A DNA stretch of 55,294 nucleotides from Chara braunii (GCA_003427395.1 BFEA01000261.1:598038-653331), one strand, 5' to 3'; shown: positions 44,876-55,186, counted from the first letter of the stretch. Made by a program: numbers and translations. The notes: generated from the sequence alone by a model not told the origin.

Positions 44876-46285
44876 ACTCTAAGTTGAGTGGTTCAGTGCT
44901 ATGTTTTATTTTTGTTTGTTGAGCTGCATCCATGACCTTTAAAAAACTGGGCCTATCATAACTTGGACGGTCTAGTTATTTGTCTCTTTTGAGGGTTTCT
45001 CAACAGGAGGACGAACACTCTAAGTTGGGGGTCTCAGATTCTTGTTGTTTTTTGGGGGTTGTTGAAACAAAATTGGGGACATTCTAAGATGCGTAAACCC
45101 AGTTCTGTGTGTTTTCTTCTGAGGGGGACAAAGACATGTGACTAGGGGTACCCCTAAGTTGGGGCGGCCTAGTCATAAACTATGAATTGAATGATGAACC
45201 AAAGTATAAAAAATGATATATATATTATATGCATTTATACCATCCGACAGACTAGGCACCCTAAGTTAGGAGGTCCAGTCAATAAGTTGGATAAAACAAG
45301 AAGAGAAGGAAAAAAAATAAATAATATAATGTGAAGGTAACTTAGACGACTGAACGTACCCCTCAGTTGGGGTGTTCAATTTAAGACTTATGTCTGTGAT
45401 AATATAAAAAGGGCGAAAATTAGTATAAAATTTTCTTATTTTAAGCATAAATAAGACAAAATTGAATGTATCCTTAAGTTGGGTAGGTCTAATCATCTGC
45501 CTAAGAAAAAAAAAAACTAAAAAGTTTGTGAAAAAGTATTTATAGTTGTTTAAATTGTTGTTACGGAGGCTAAGCATACCACTAAGTTGGGACGGTTTAG
45601 TCATACGTCGTTTGTAGCTTTGTTTAGGTAATTCGGGCGCACCCCTAAGTTGGCTTCATCGCATTGCCTTATGTATCTTAAACCACCACTCCCCCCATTG
45701 GCCAAAACTATGCTACTGGTAGGTCAAATACCTACTCCTCAAACTGCACTAGCGGTCTCCCTTAGTTTTCGTCGTCGGGGGGAGTGGTGGCTTAAACCGT
45801 TTAGGCTAACTAGGCGTACCCCTAAGTTGGGGCAGCCTAGCGATATGCCCTTTGTTGTTGATGTTATGTAGGTTGGAGGTACCCTTAAGTTAGGGCGGTC
45901 TGACCATTCATTGTTTGTATTTGTCAAGGCAAGTTAGACATACCCCTAAGTTGGGGCAGTTTAATCTTATGTCATACGTAATCTTCGTTTAAAGCCGACT
46001 AGGCATACCCCTAAGTTGGGGCAGTCTAGTCTATGCTTCATGTCGTTAGTCAGGCAAAAATCAAGCGTACCCCTAAGTTAGGGTTGTCTGGTCATATGCT
46101 TTATTTCCATTGTTTATGTCAATTCATGCGTACCCCTAAGTTGGGGCGATCTAGACATACATTTTTAGTCATGTAAGTTGCGCATACCCTCAAGTTTGAA
46201 CAGTCTTGTTGTGCGTACTCTATTCACTTGCTTAAGCAGGTGGCATACCCCTAAAATGGGGCGGTCTGATCTTATGCCATAGGGA
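44876..46285 (+). repeat. Hairpin-unit array 2, about 18 units
   Basis: Diverged units, mostly 55-75 bp apart, share the core tacccctaagttggggc. CCCC and GGGG pair around TAAGTT, and outer arms pair within a unit while differing between units. Examples: GACTAGG 45140-45146 with CCTAGTC 45168-45174, GACTAG 45997-46002 with CTAGTC 46026-46031, GAAC/GTTC around 45350-45380, CTAGGC/GCCTAG near 45810-45832, and GGCAT/ATGCC at the last unit near 46238-46278. No coding capacity. Confidence 0.8.
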
Positions 46286-46586
46286 AAAAAAATTTACAAA
46301 GGGTTAAAAAAATTGAGAGATTAACGAACTTCTTGACTACAGCAAATATGGGATTAAGAAAGATTTTAACTATGCATGATTGAGGCACTTGTCTGGGCAT
46401 CTCTTGATAGTTTTAGTTGCTTAGATGCTCGCCGAGTGTTGGAGTCAATGATAGGCTAGAGCGGATGGTGGGAAGGAAAGTTTGGGATAAGATAGGATTG
46501 GCATTACTAGGAATTAGGACTCGTACTAGCTCACGAGGCCATCTTTAAAGAAGGATCGTGTAGACTATCGCTAATTCTAATCATTA

Positions 46587-46632
46587 AGTAAGTGTCAAAA
46601 GTAAGTGTCAAAAGTAAGTGTCAAAAGGTAAG
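46587..46632. repeat. 15-bp tandem repeat, about three units
   Basis: The unit aagtaagtgtcaaaa is repeated three times from about 46587, the last slightly altered to aggtaagtcccaag. Confidence 0.85.
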
Positions 46633-46679
46633 TCCCAAGTATAGTTGTACTTTGTTTTTTGTATTTTCAGCTTTGTATA

Positions 46680-46905
46680 CATTTTGGCAGTCTCCTTTTC
46701 CTACGGGAAACGCAGCCGAAATTTTTACAAATTTGAAAAAGTTAGTCATTTTGAGTTCATAAAAATTATGAAAAGATACCTTTTTCTACGGGAAGCGCTG
46801 TTGAAATTTTATGAAATTTAAAGAGTTAAATTATTTTTCTGCTAGGATAAGTTTGACAATGCACCCTGTTTAGGAGGAAATGCTACCAAAGTTCTCGATA
46901 ACTTC
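46680..46905. repeat. Diverged units of the 3.9-kb hairpin family
   Basis: Two units with ttcctacgggaaacgc, agccgaaattttt and ttttctacgggaagcgc, tgttgaaatttt about 100 bp apart, plus a weaker third near 46855, resemble the 3931-4290 units (gacccc-ggggtaacg, ctgccgaaatttt). TTTCC/GGAAA pair across TACGG. Confidence 0.5.
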
Positions 46906-48670
46906 TAGTACCAATTAGAGGAAGGTAAGAAAGAGGTTAGTAAAGGAGTTAGGCTATGGGATGGAGCAAGTCCTCCATTTGTTTTAAATGTAGTATTGTT
47001 TTTTTTTTTTGCTTGTACTGCGATGCAGGTTTACATATTTGATTAAAGACTTGATTCGTTCGGCCTAATCCTACAGAGGACCACTCCTCTGTTATCCTTT
47101 GATAACATAAATGTTTTATGACACAACTTACCTGCTTCTGCATCTCAACCTAACTAACGCCTTAGCCCTTAATGGGTTTTTATTTTTCTTGGGATTTTTA
47201 CTCAAACTTCTTTCTGAATAACCACTTTTAAAAACTAAGTACCTTTGTTGTGGAATGATGAAAAATGGTTGGGTTTATGTGCATAAGGTAGAGAATGAGT
47301 CGCAGAAAAACAATAAAGTTGACTCGTTTAGTGTGTGCGATGTTGTTGTTTAAACTATGTGTGATCGCATGTATGATTGGAAAATTTTGGATTGATCCTT
47401 GGTGATTGTCTGTGTATTAAGTGAATACAGATGAACAAGCTACATTATTGTTGTGAGAGTGATCGTCTGATACCACACAACCTGTTTGTTTGACTAATTG
47501 AACCACTTTTGGTTTAATTATGATCATTTAATGAGATTCCGTGCACACAGACTTCGCAACAACCGCGATAATGCGAATGATCATCCTTTCTATTTGAATT
47601 AGTTGGTCGAACGATGATCCTGAACCTGGAATTCGAGGTCCTTGTCTAGGACATTTCAAGTTGCAACTCAACGCAAATGAGTTCCTCCTGTGTGCTGAAC
47701 ATTTGCGCGTTGCCCATCGTGACGTTTTATCTAAAAGTCAGATGTGTCGCGAGGGTTGTACGACTCATTTTTCAGTCGTTCAATATCGTGAAGGAAATTC
47801 CCTTCACGATACCTCATCTTTGACACTAGAATTGCGTACGCAACGTTGAAACCCGCGAAGGGTCGAGCGATTGTGGGTAACACGTGAGGTGTCGCCATGA
47901 CAGTTAGTCTCGAGAGTTCGCATAATTGAGTATTATGCTTTCTCTCGTGCGAGCGTCCCTCTTAAGCATTCTCGTGCGCGAACTACACCTGAAGTCTCAC
48001 ATGGAATAAGTTATGGGTCAAACGCGTGCTAAGGGGGCGACATGAAGCTTGACCTTTTTCCTACATACGACCGTCGTTGCCAACGCATACACGTGTTTTA
48101 TATAAGCCCAGACCTATGAACGTTTTTCCCAATTGCTTGCATACAAATTTTCCTTGTTTACATTTATTTTTGGTGGAGCGGTAAGGTTCCCAGTAGAAGG
48201 GTTAGCGTGTTGCTGGTGGTGCACCAAACAACTCACCACTACTTAAAATTCCCTTCTGCCCTCGAAGCCATCTTACTCTACCCCCTTTGGGGCATTGCAG
48301 GGTGCAGAAGATGGTCGCGCGTTTAGTCCGCTTTTGCGCTCGCTAAAGGGTCGAACCCTTTAGAGCGCGCATCAGCCGACACCCTAATGTTAAATGCGAT
48401 CCCATGACTCAAATGGAACCGCACCTTTATGGGCACCATGCATTACTCCATCATTGCGACTACTCACGTATTTGCACATGGCTAACCATTATGATCCGAC
48501 CCTGCGAAGCGACGTTTATTTATGCGAAGTCTTGCGTGCGACGTCCGTGCGTTAAGGTATGAAAACAGTTACGGGTCAGGTGGGAAAAGGGGCTAGGTGA
48601 AATATTGCAAATAGGAAGAAGTTTCTGTTGGAAAGTATGGTCGTCCTACTCGATCGACATAGAATCACGT
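46906..48670. other. Gene-free stretch with strong hairpins
   Basis: Perfect stems occur at 47784-47811 (TATCGTGAAGG/CCTTCACGATA), near 47919-47938 (GCATAAT/ATTATGC) and 48336-48368 (GCGCT and CTAAAGGG paired with CCCTTTAG and AGCGC). No gene was recognised. Confidence 0.5.
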
Positions 48671-48679
48671 TCGAGAGAT

Positions 48680-49005
48680 TAGCGCCTCGGACGTCGACTT
48701 GCACGCGGGTCCGATTTGGGCGCTAACCACGTGTATCCCCTATGCTACAACGAATGAGAAATGCCCTTGGTTGGGCCACCTCTGCGATTGCATACGAAAA
48801 CCTTCGCATGTGGTCCGGTAGCTCGGCGGAGATACGCCCACCCAAGGGATGGTGACAACTCTCGTGGGTGGAGGTAAGTTGTGCCTCGCGTGGCCCATCC
48901 TGTCGTAGGGGCTCGCGGGCGGTACGGCTGACGCACTCGGCCAGAGCGGCAAAAACGCTCTACGCGACAAGTGCTGCAAAATCCTGCGTGACGCGGTCAG
49001 GAGGG
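48680..49005 (+). repeat. Dispersed repeat R2, copy 3
   Basis: Landmarks: gcgattgcatacg, ccttcgcatgtgg, ccggtagctcggcgg, aagggatggtgacaactc, gtggaggtaagttgtgcctc, cctgtcgtaggggc, agagcggcaaaaacgct and atcctgcgtgacg. Same order as in copies 1 and 2. Confidence 0.75.
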
Positions 49006-49360
49006 TCCCCCTGCGGGACCAATGCACTCGACAGCGGAGTTACAGTGGGACCGGTTTCTGAGTTCTCTCTTTTTTCTAATATATCCTACTATATATAGAA
49101 TAGTGCGGCATGTCAGTTCATCTCTGCCATGACTAAACCCCGGATGATTTCGGTTCTGGTGACTGGATGAAACTAGTAGGGTCAGCAACCAGAGTGTTTG
49201 ACATTGGGCTTTGACGATGGTGGGCACTACACCCATTATCGGCTTGGGCTTCATGAGCTTTGTACGACTTGATCACATTTGGAAAAACCTTGTCGCGTTC
49301 AGGAGTAAACTGATGTGTCGTGTCTTCTATTCTTGTTTGCATGAATGCGTTGTGTTTTGA

Positions 49361-49490
49361 AATTCTTCTTTGGTCCATGTCGCCGTCTTGCTCAAATGTT
49401 GTCTTCTTCGCGTTGGTTTTCTTCTTGCTAATCTGTTTTGTCCATGTTGTCGCCTTGTTCAAATGTTGTCTTCTTTGCATGATATAGATA
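49361..49490. repeat. 66-bp tandem duplication
   Basis: tggtccatgtcgccgtcttg, ctcaaatgttgtcttcttcgcg is followed 66 bp later by ttgtccatgttgtcgccttg, ttcaaatgttgtcttctttgc. Confidence 0.85.
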
Positions 49491-50030
49491 TAGAGTTTAC
49501 GAAACCACCAGTGCTTTTCCCCACTTGAAATCTAAGACACGCCGGGTAATGCGGTAGCCAAGCCAGGGAGGGCCGCCGGTTGGGCCGCTGTTGATAAATC
49601 GAATTGGCGGCCCTTTGTCGTTTTGGGCTTCTGACACTGCCCACGGTTGACATATGGGAAAGGTACTGGTGGTTTAAGGTTGTATCACTGTGCTGGAGAT
49701 CAACAATCAGCCAATCTACGAGTGTTTGCATAAACCACCATGAGATTTTCAGATCGATGGCTCCAAACTCCCGTCTTCCCTCCGACGGAATGCAGGGTCA
49801 TTTTAACTGCATTCGGGGCACAGGTGGCAAGGAGCGTGCATTCTATTTGGAGGAAGGAGGTACTCTACATTCTCCTGCTATCTAGTGGGAGGGAGATCGG
49901 CCCCCAGGGCCGAGTCCCAGTGGCCTTCCGTTTTTCATTTGGGGCCGTTGATTCTCAAGATCTACGACCAGAAATGGAAAAGGGCGCTCATGTGGGACCC
50001 ACCTCCCAGCTTGTGTGTGCTTGGGAGTGT
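49491..50030. other. Gene-free stretch
   Basis: No domain-bearing frame was found; open frames on both strands lack recognisable features. Confidence 0.4.
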
Positions 50031-50032
50031 TT

Positions 50033-50053
50033 GGGTTTGGGTTTGGGTTTGGG
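50033..50053 (+). other. (TTTGGG)n, quadruplex-type motif
   Basis: Four GGG runs (50033, 50039, 50045, 50051) with TTT loops, followed by further ttttggcttggg words. It resembles but does not equal the plant telomere repeat TTTAGGG. Confidence 0.75.
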
Positions 50054-50084
50054 TTTTGGCTTGGGTTTTGGCTTGGCGTCGTTG

Positions 50085-50190
50085 GCGGGAGGCTACAGTA
50101 GCCCTTGCTCCGCTACTCAACCAACTGCGCAAAATGAGAACGAATCTTCAGCTAGAACCTGGAAATATACACAGCCATAAATTTTGTCTT
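50085..50190. repeat. R4 unit, diverged
   Basis: The phrase gaacgaatcttcagctagaa, cctggaaatatacac and a tttgtgtatgtgg tail match the R4 units at 24.0-24.4 kb (aatcgaatgaatct, ctagaacacggaatatacac, gtgtatgtg). Confidence 0.6.
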
Positions 50191-50639
50191 TTGTGTATGT
50201 GGTCAGTAGCGGAGCGAGGCCGTATAGGCGGGATTCGAAGCAAAAACGTAAACCATATCCGTGAAGATCCACCTTGGAAGTGGACGTGGCTTTCGTTGTG
50301 TGCAAAGACGCAACGCAGCCCACATGTTTTTGTGCGGGCTTGTCCGCCCGAGGAGAGTTGAGGAGGTGGGCGGGGTTTGGTTTGTTTGGCCTACGGTAAC
50401 TTGGCGCCCGCCGGACACTTCGTTGTTTTGCTGTCTTTTCCAATTTCCAACTCTTTTGTGTTTGGTTTTCGCTTCGAGGCGACGCTTTTTCTTTTTTGTG
50501 GGCCGGTCTGGTTCTTTGAAAATCGCGTCCACCTATTTTGAAAATTTCGATTGGGCGGTATCGGCGCGGGACGCTCGTTGTCCCCGGATTTTCCCGGATT
50601 GCGGATTTCGTCGATCAAGCAGAACAATCGCCCCCCTGC

Positions 50640-51076
50640 CGTCCCCTCTGCTCATCCTCCACCTGTTCCTCCTGCTCTCCCGCCTCCTCCCGCCTCCTCC
50701 CCGCCATCGTCATCTCCCACCGTATGCAATCGTTTTTCGGCTTGAATCCGGCCGGCATTCAGGCAGAGGGAGAGGGAGGTAGAGAGAGAGAAGGAAGGGA
50801 CAGAGTCCCTCGGCTGGCTGGGGCTCGCTGATCCGGCTCGTCATCGAAAATGGCGACAGTCACTCCCGTAATAGCCTAGAATCACCGAAGAGACAGAGCG
50901 GAAGAAAGAGAGCGGGGGCGGAAAAAGAGAGAGCGGGAGCGGGCACAGCATTGCGCGCGCTCTGGCGGGAGTTTGCGCGGGCCAAGCATCGCGATCCGCT
51001 ACCCAAATTTCTTTCCCCCCCCTCTTCTCTCTCTCTCTCTCACACGCCCACACACCCACACACCCACACACCCACA

Positions 51077-51111
<35 letters not shown>

Positions 51112-51231
51112 GTTCGCAGGTGTGTGGCGCAGTGTGCTACTCCTTCATCACGTCCTCTTCCACGATAGCTGATTGCAGGTAGGCCGAGGGCTTGCCGCGG
51201 CAGGCGCCTGCATTTGCCCGCGCCTGTGGCC
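50640..51231 (+). promoter_or_regulatory. Putative promoter and 5' UTR of the 51.2-kb gene
   Basis: The region upstream of the ATG is CT-rich (tcctcctgctctcccgcctc) then GA-rich (agagggagagggaggtag), GC-rich overall, and includes a CA microsatellite (51047-51108) flanked by tctctctctc. Pyrimidine/purine patches are common around plant transcription starts. No clear TATA box was identified, so the start site is undefined. Confidence 0.35.
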
Positions 51232-51652
51232 ATGGCTGCGCCTGCTGCTTCTGCCTCTGCTTCCGCTTCCGCTTCCATGCTCTGTGCGCGGGGAACGCCC
51301 GCCGCTGCTGTCCATGGCGTAACGCGCGAGTACGCCCCGGCTTCTTCTTGCGCCGGCTCGATCCGTGACTTGGACTTGGTTGCGCAGGACACGTCATCGA
51401 GGCTGACGCCTCGCTCTGGCGATGGCTATGGCTATGGCAATGACAATGGCAATGGCTTCTTCCTGGTCGCCGGAGGAAAGCAGCAGCTTCGACGCTCCTC
51501 CTTCCTGCCAATTCTCCCATCGGCTCTCTCGGCGGGCAGCTGGTCCCGTGGATTGGCCGTTCCATTGTGGGGACCGGGTGCCACGGGGCGCATGGCCGGG
51601 AAGAAGCGGAGAGCGCTGCGGGTTCGCGCGGTGGCTGGCTCGTCACAGTCAG
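51232..51652 (+). CDS. First exon of a probable plastid-targeted protein (partial gene)
   Basis: The ATG at 51232 sits in a near-ideal plant context (ggccatggct). The 140 codons plus one base begin MAAPAASASASASASMLCAR, rich in Ala and Ser and poor in acidic residues, and later include basic patches (GGKQQLRRSS, AGKKRRALRVRAVAGSSQS). The last resembles a stromal-processing site (VRAVA). These are features of chloroplast transit peptides. A short Gly/Tyr/Asn repeat (GDGYGYGNDNGNG) lies in the middle. The exon ends at a strong donor, cacagtcag/gtaattat (51644-51660), in phase 1. No following exon was found in the remaining 3.6 kb, so the mature protein and its function cannot be named. Confidence 0.6.
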
Positions 51653-51944
51653 GTAATTATGCTACCAATGTGTGTGTGTGTGTTTTCACTTTTTTTTTTT
51701 TAATTTTATTTTAATGTTGTCAACCTCTTCGATTGGGAGCTGGGTTAATTTGGATTGCGGGGACGAGGTCGCACGTGCGCGAATTTTCTTTCTTTTTTTA
51801 AATAATTGGGGGAAAAATCCGCTTGCGCGGATAAAGAGATTCCACCCAAAAAGAAAAAAAGAAAAGAAGGAGAAGAGAGAGAGAGATTCGGACGTGGATG
51901 TGCCTTATCTTCTAATAATATCCTCTTAATCCGTGCAAGTGGAA

Positions 51945-51978
<34 letters not shown>

Positions 51979-52106
51979 CGGCAAGTGGAACATTTCCCGT
52001 CGGTCCCATGCGTTGACAGAAAAAAAAAGGGAAAGAGGAGAGATAGTGAAGCGCAGAGAAGTCCTTGGGAACATTCGCTGGAATTTTAATGATACAGAGA
52101 AACTCA
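51653..52106. other. Likely intron sequence with T-rich tracts
   Basis: Follows the donor at 51653. Holds a short GT run, T runs (51949-51976) and purine-rich tracts. No coding exon was recognised. Confidence 0.45.
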
Positions 52107-52228
52107 GGGTATACTCTCACTAGGACTTTTTCGACTGAGTTCTGGACGTAATTACGGTCAGACGCATCCTGGCCCGGCTGTAATTGCAGTCAGCTACATT
52201 CATGAAAGTCCTAGTGTGAGTATGCTCT
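52107..52228. mobile_element. 122-bp MITE, copy 2
   Basis: Left end gggtatactctcactaggac, right end gtcctagtgtgagtatgctc: inverted repeats of about 20 bp. The interior has gtaattacgg, agacgcatcctgg and tgtaattgcag blocks shared with the other copies. Confidence 0.85.
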
Positions 52229-52362
52229 CAATTAGCGTATTATCCCCTGCGCAATCAAGGATGACAAGCACATATCGAGAAGTCGTCCAATTTCTCTTTT
52301 TTAACAATAAAACGCAGAGAGGAAAATAAAAATGATGGAAAGGAAAATCAAAGAGGGGAAAA

Positions 52363-52449
<87 letters not shown>
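52363..52449. repeat. (GT)n(GA)n compound microsatellite
   Basis: About 38 bases of GT then about 50 of GA, uninterrupted. Confidence 0.98.
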
Positions 52450-52453
<4 letters not shown>

Positions 52454-52578
52454 CACGTTTCTGGAAGTTCTGTGGACCCTCCCCACAAGAAGATAGAGAA
52501 AGGAGAAAATGGAAAAACAAAAAAAAAATAAAAAATTGATGGGACCATTCGTCCAAAAATGAGAACGGCAGTCCTTAT

Positions 52579-52700
52579 TGGGCCTAGCTCAGTTGGTACA
52601 CCCATGAACTGTTGAAATACAGACCCAAATTCGAATCCAGATAAACAATGACCAGAATAAATTTCAATAAAATAGTTCTGAATTACCTGCCGCCGGTCAC
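52579..52700 (+). ncRNA. tRNA-derived SINE, copy 3
   Basis: gggcctagctcagttggtac (A box) and aattcgaatcc (B box) frame ccatgaactgttgaaataca. The body continues to ttctgaattacctgccg. The head is nearly identical to the copy at 41148. Confidence 0.75.
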
Positions 52701-53180
52701 TGCGGTCAGTAGGCCGTCGCCCTTTAAAAAAAAAAAAGAAGAAAAAAAGAAGAAGAACGACAACCGGGAGTAGGTTACCCTGTTCCCTGCGGTCCTTTCT
52801 CCTCCTCCTCCTCCTCCTCCTCCTCCTCTTCCTTCTTCTTCTTCTTTCTCTCTTCCCCCCCCCTCCCCCCCCAACCCTGTTTTCACAGATGAGCCTGGTT
52901 CGGCTCCTGCTGAAGGGTTGAAAGGAAGAAAGGACAGGACAAGGAAGGGTCCAGTTTTTGTTTTCTCTTCAGAGTTCCTTTTTTTTTTTTTTTTTGTGGA
53001 TGTCAAGCCAATTTGATGGAAAGCATGTAGCAAAAAAAAAAGGAAAAAAAAAAAAAAAAGGAAGGAAATGGAGAGCAAAATGGCAAAACCATGTGAGAAA
53101 AACAAAAGAAAGCATTTTGCTGATGCAGAACGCAGTTACAGTATACACATGTTTGTGAGAGGGCTTCCCTTGGGTAGCAG
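52701..53180. repeat. Low-complexity purine/pyrimidine tracts
   Basis: A(G) runs at 52725-52760, (CCT)n/(CTT)n and C runs at 52796-52875, T run at 52979-52995 and A runs at 53031-53060. No gene. Confidence 0.85.
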
Positions 53181-53307
53181 GCTGCTCACTAGTATGAAAT
53201 AGCTAGCACTTTTCTAAATGTATGTGACTGCAATTACGCCTAGAGGTCCATGCATCTGAGTGTAATCACGTCCAAGAGCCACTCGAAAAGTCCTAGTGAG
53301 AGTATGC
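53181..53307. mobile_element. 122-bp MITE family, copy 3 (left end decayed)
   Basis: The right end aaaagtcctagtgagagtat is intact; the left end is diverged (gctcactagtatgaa... agcacttttc). The interior blocks gtatgtgactgcaattacg and gcatctgagtgtaatcacg match copies 2 and 4. Confidence 0.7.
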
Positions 53308-53360
53308 ATTCCAAACTATGAGTTTTGGGGAAAAGAAGAGAAAAAAGGAGAAGTCTTTGA

Positions 53361-53484
53361 GGGCATAGTCATACCAGTACTTTTCTCAGTGTATGGAACC
53401 GTAATTACGGCCGGAGCTGGACGCATCTGGCTGCAATCACGTCCAGAGCTGAGTTGAAAAAGTCCTAGTAGTGTGAGAAAGCCC
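53361..53484. mobile_element. 122-bp MITE family, copy 4
   Basis: Ends gggcatagtca and tgtgagaaagccc are inverted. The interior has tgtatggaaccgtaattacg, gacgcatctggctgcaatca and aaaaagtcctag. It lies only 53 bp after copy 3 in the same orientation. Confidence 0.75.
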
Positions 53485-53584
53485 TGGGAGTTGAGAGAAG
53501 CAGTCTGTTGTCTGTGCTGAGTGAGGCTGAGACAATGTTCTGAACGACGAAACATTAGGGCCTGGCTCCACTTCACAACAGATG

Positions 53585-53630
53585 AAATGTATCTGGAGCT
53601 GGTATCGGTCCCAATACATTCAAAATGTTT
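53585..53630. repeat. Short dispersed repeat R5, copy 1
   Basis: aaatgtatctggagctggta then cggtcccaatacattcaaaatg matches aaatgtattcccagctggta then tggtccagatacattcaaaatg at 55049-55092. Arms atgtatctgg/ccaatacat are partly inverted, as in the hairpin at 28816-28851. Confidence 0.7.
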
Positions 53631-53639
53631 GACAACTCC

Positions 53640-54780
53640 CAATGGATTGATCCCAGAATGAAGTCCAGGCATGGAGAATGTTGAGATGTGGTGCCCAGAA
53701 TTCGTGTCCTCGGCAATATAGGAAGAGATCAGCAGGTGTCGTAGCTCCCCTGACCAATAGACTGGAGCCCCCTGCAAGATAAGTAGGAGTATATGCACTC
53801 ATCATCACTCCTTAGGCTATCTGTTGTCGGGGATGGAATTCCTTTTTAAAAAAAAAGAAAAAAAAGAAAAAGAAAAGAAAAAAGACAAAAAAGAGAATGT
53901 TGTGGAGGAAGGCCCATATTCCCTTTTGAAGTGTCCTTTATGGCCGCCCTCCCTCTTTGGCTATTTGACGTCTTCCTGTTGTGGAGGAAGGCCCACATAC
54001 ATCTATTGAACATATGATTTTTATTTTTATTTTTTGACCACGGATCAGATGCTAAACTGACGACATTCATCACGGGGGCAACTTTTCAATATGATAAAGT
54101 TGTATGCATTGTGCTAAGTATTAGCTAGTTAAAAATTAAAAATAAACATCTGTCATGAAACGCATGCCAAGACACATCCAAGAAAAAAAAACAAAAAAAA
54201 AAACATGATATAGAGCGCGAAGAAAAACGAAAAAAAAAGAAGAAGAGAAAGGGCACAGAAAAAGAACGCAAAAGGGAGAAATTAACCAAAAAAAAGGAAA
54301 AGAAATTCAAGGGAAGGAATGAAAAGGTGCTGTAGGTAGGGGGGGGGAGAAAGGGAAAAAAAAAAAAAAAGGAAAAAAAAGAGCTGGTGTAGGGGCCATC
54401 CTTAAAAGACGCTCTCTACAATTCGAACGATTCGTAAGGAACAGATTACGATGGCCCTTTTTTTTTTAAAAAAAAAAAAGAAAAAAGAAAAAAGGATGCC
54501 CCCTCAGCACCCGATTTTTTTTTTTTTTTTTTTTTTTAAAAAAAAGGGCGACGGCCTTGAGGTATCATCATGGAGCTGACAGGTACCTGGTCCCAGGTAA
54601 TTCAGAGTCATTCCATTCATCTAGTCCCATCAGGATTCCAACTAATGTCTGTTTATCAACCGTTTTTATGGGTGTACCATTCACCCTCATGGGCTGGGTT
54701 AATTGATCTTCTTTCTGTCTTGTTCCAATTTTTAGCGGATGTCCCCAAGGACTGATCCTACTTTCCAAAGCAGACCTGCG
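53640..54780. other. Gene-free, A/T-run-rich stretch
   Basis: Contains several poly(A) and poly(T) tracts (54181-54200, 54235, 54355-54380, 54460-54480, 54517-54545) and a repeated phrase tgttgtggaggaaggcccac (near 53898 and 53977). No gene. Confidence 0.6.
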
Positions 54781-54784
54781 CTTG

Positions 54785-54850
54785 AACTCCCACCCCCCTT
54801 TCCCCCCTCCTCCCCCTCCCCCCTTTGCCCCCTCCTCCCCCTCCCCCTAC
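54785..54850 (-). other. C-rich tract; minus-strand quadruplex-type motif
   Basis: Runs of 4-6 C separated by TT, T or TTT occur throughout (ccccctcctccccctccccc). The minus strand would carry many G runs. Confidence 0.7.
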
Positions 54851-55048
54851 TCTCCTTAAAAAAAGGGCAGCTTCCTTGGTAGAACTGTCTTGGTATGGGT
54901 TGTTGGGCTAGTCCTGCTTCTGAGCCCCCGGACTCTTTTCCCGTCTCTTCTTTCCTTTATTCTTTCCGCCTCTCCACACGGACACACAAAAACATACACA
55001 CACCCTTTGCAGCCCCAGTAAAGGCATCGCTCCAGTACACAACCTTCT

Positions 55049-55092
55049 AAATGTATTCCCAGCTGGTAATGGTCCAGATACATTCAAAATGT
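55049..55092. repeat. Short dispersed repeat R5, copy 2
   Basis: See copy 1 at 53585-53630; followed by a second gtatctggtcc block at about 55108 and tcctgatacatgg at 55127. Confidence 0.7.
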
Positions 55093-55186
55093 TGGATCAT
55101 GCCGAACGTATCTGGTCCAAGTTATACTCCTGATACATGGAGGGAGGCCCTATTTCTCCAAATTTAGCTTGCCTTTGCTCCGGAGA

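Noticed and set aside
50033-50053. Interstitial telomere
   Set aside because: The unit is TTTGGG, not the usual plant TTTAGGG, and the run is short.
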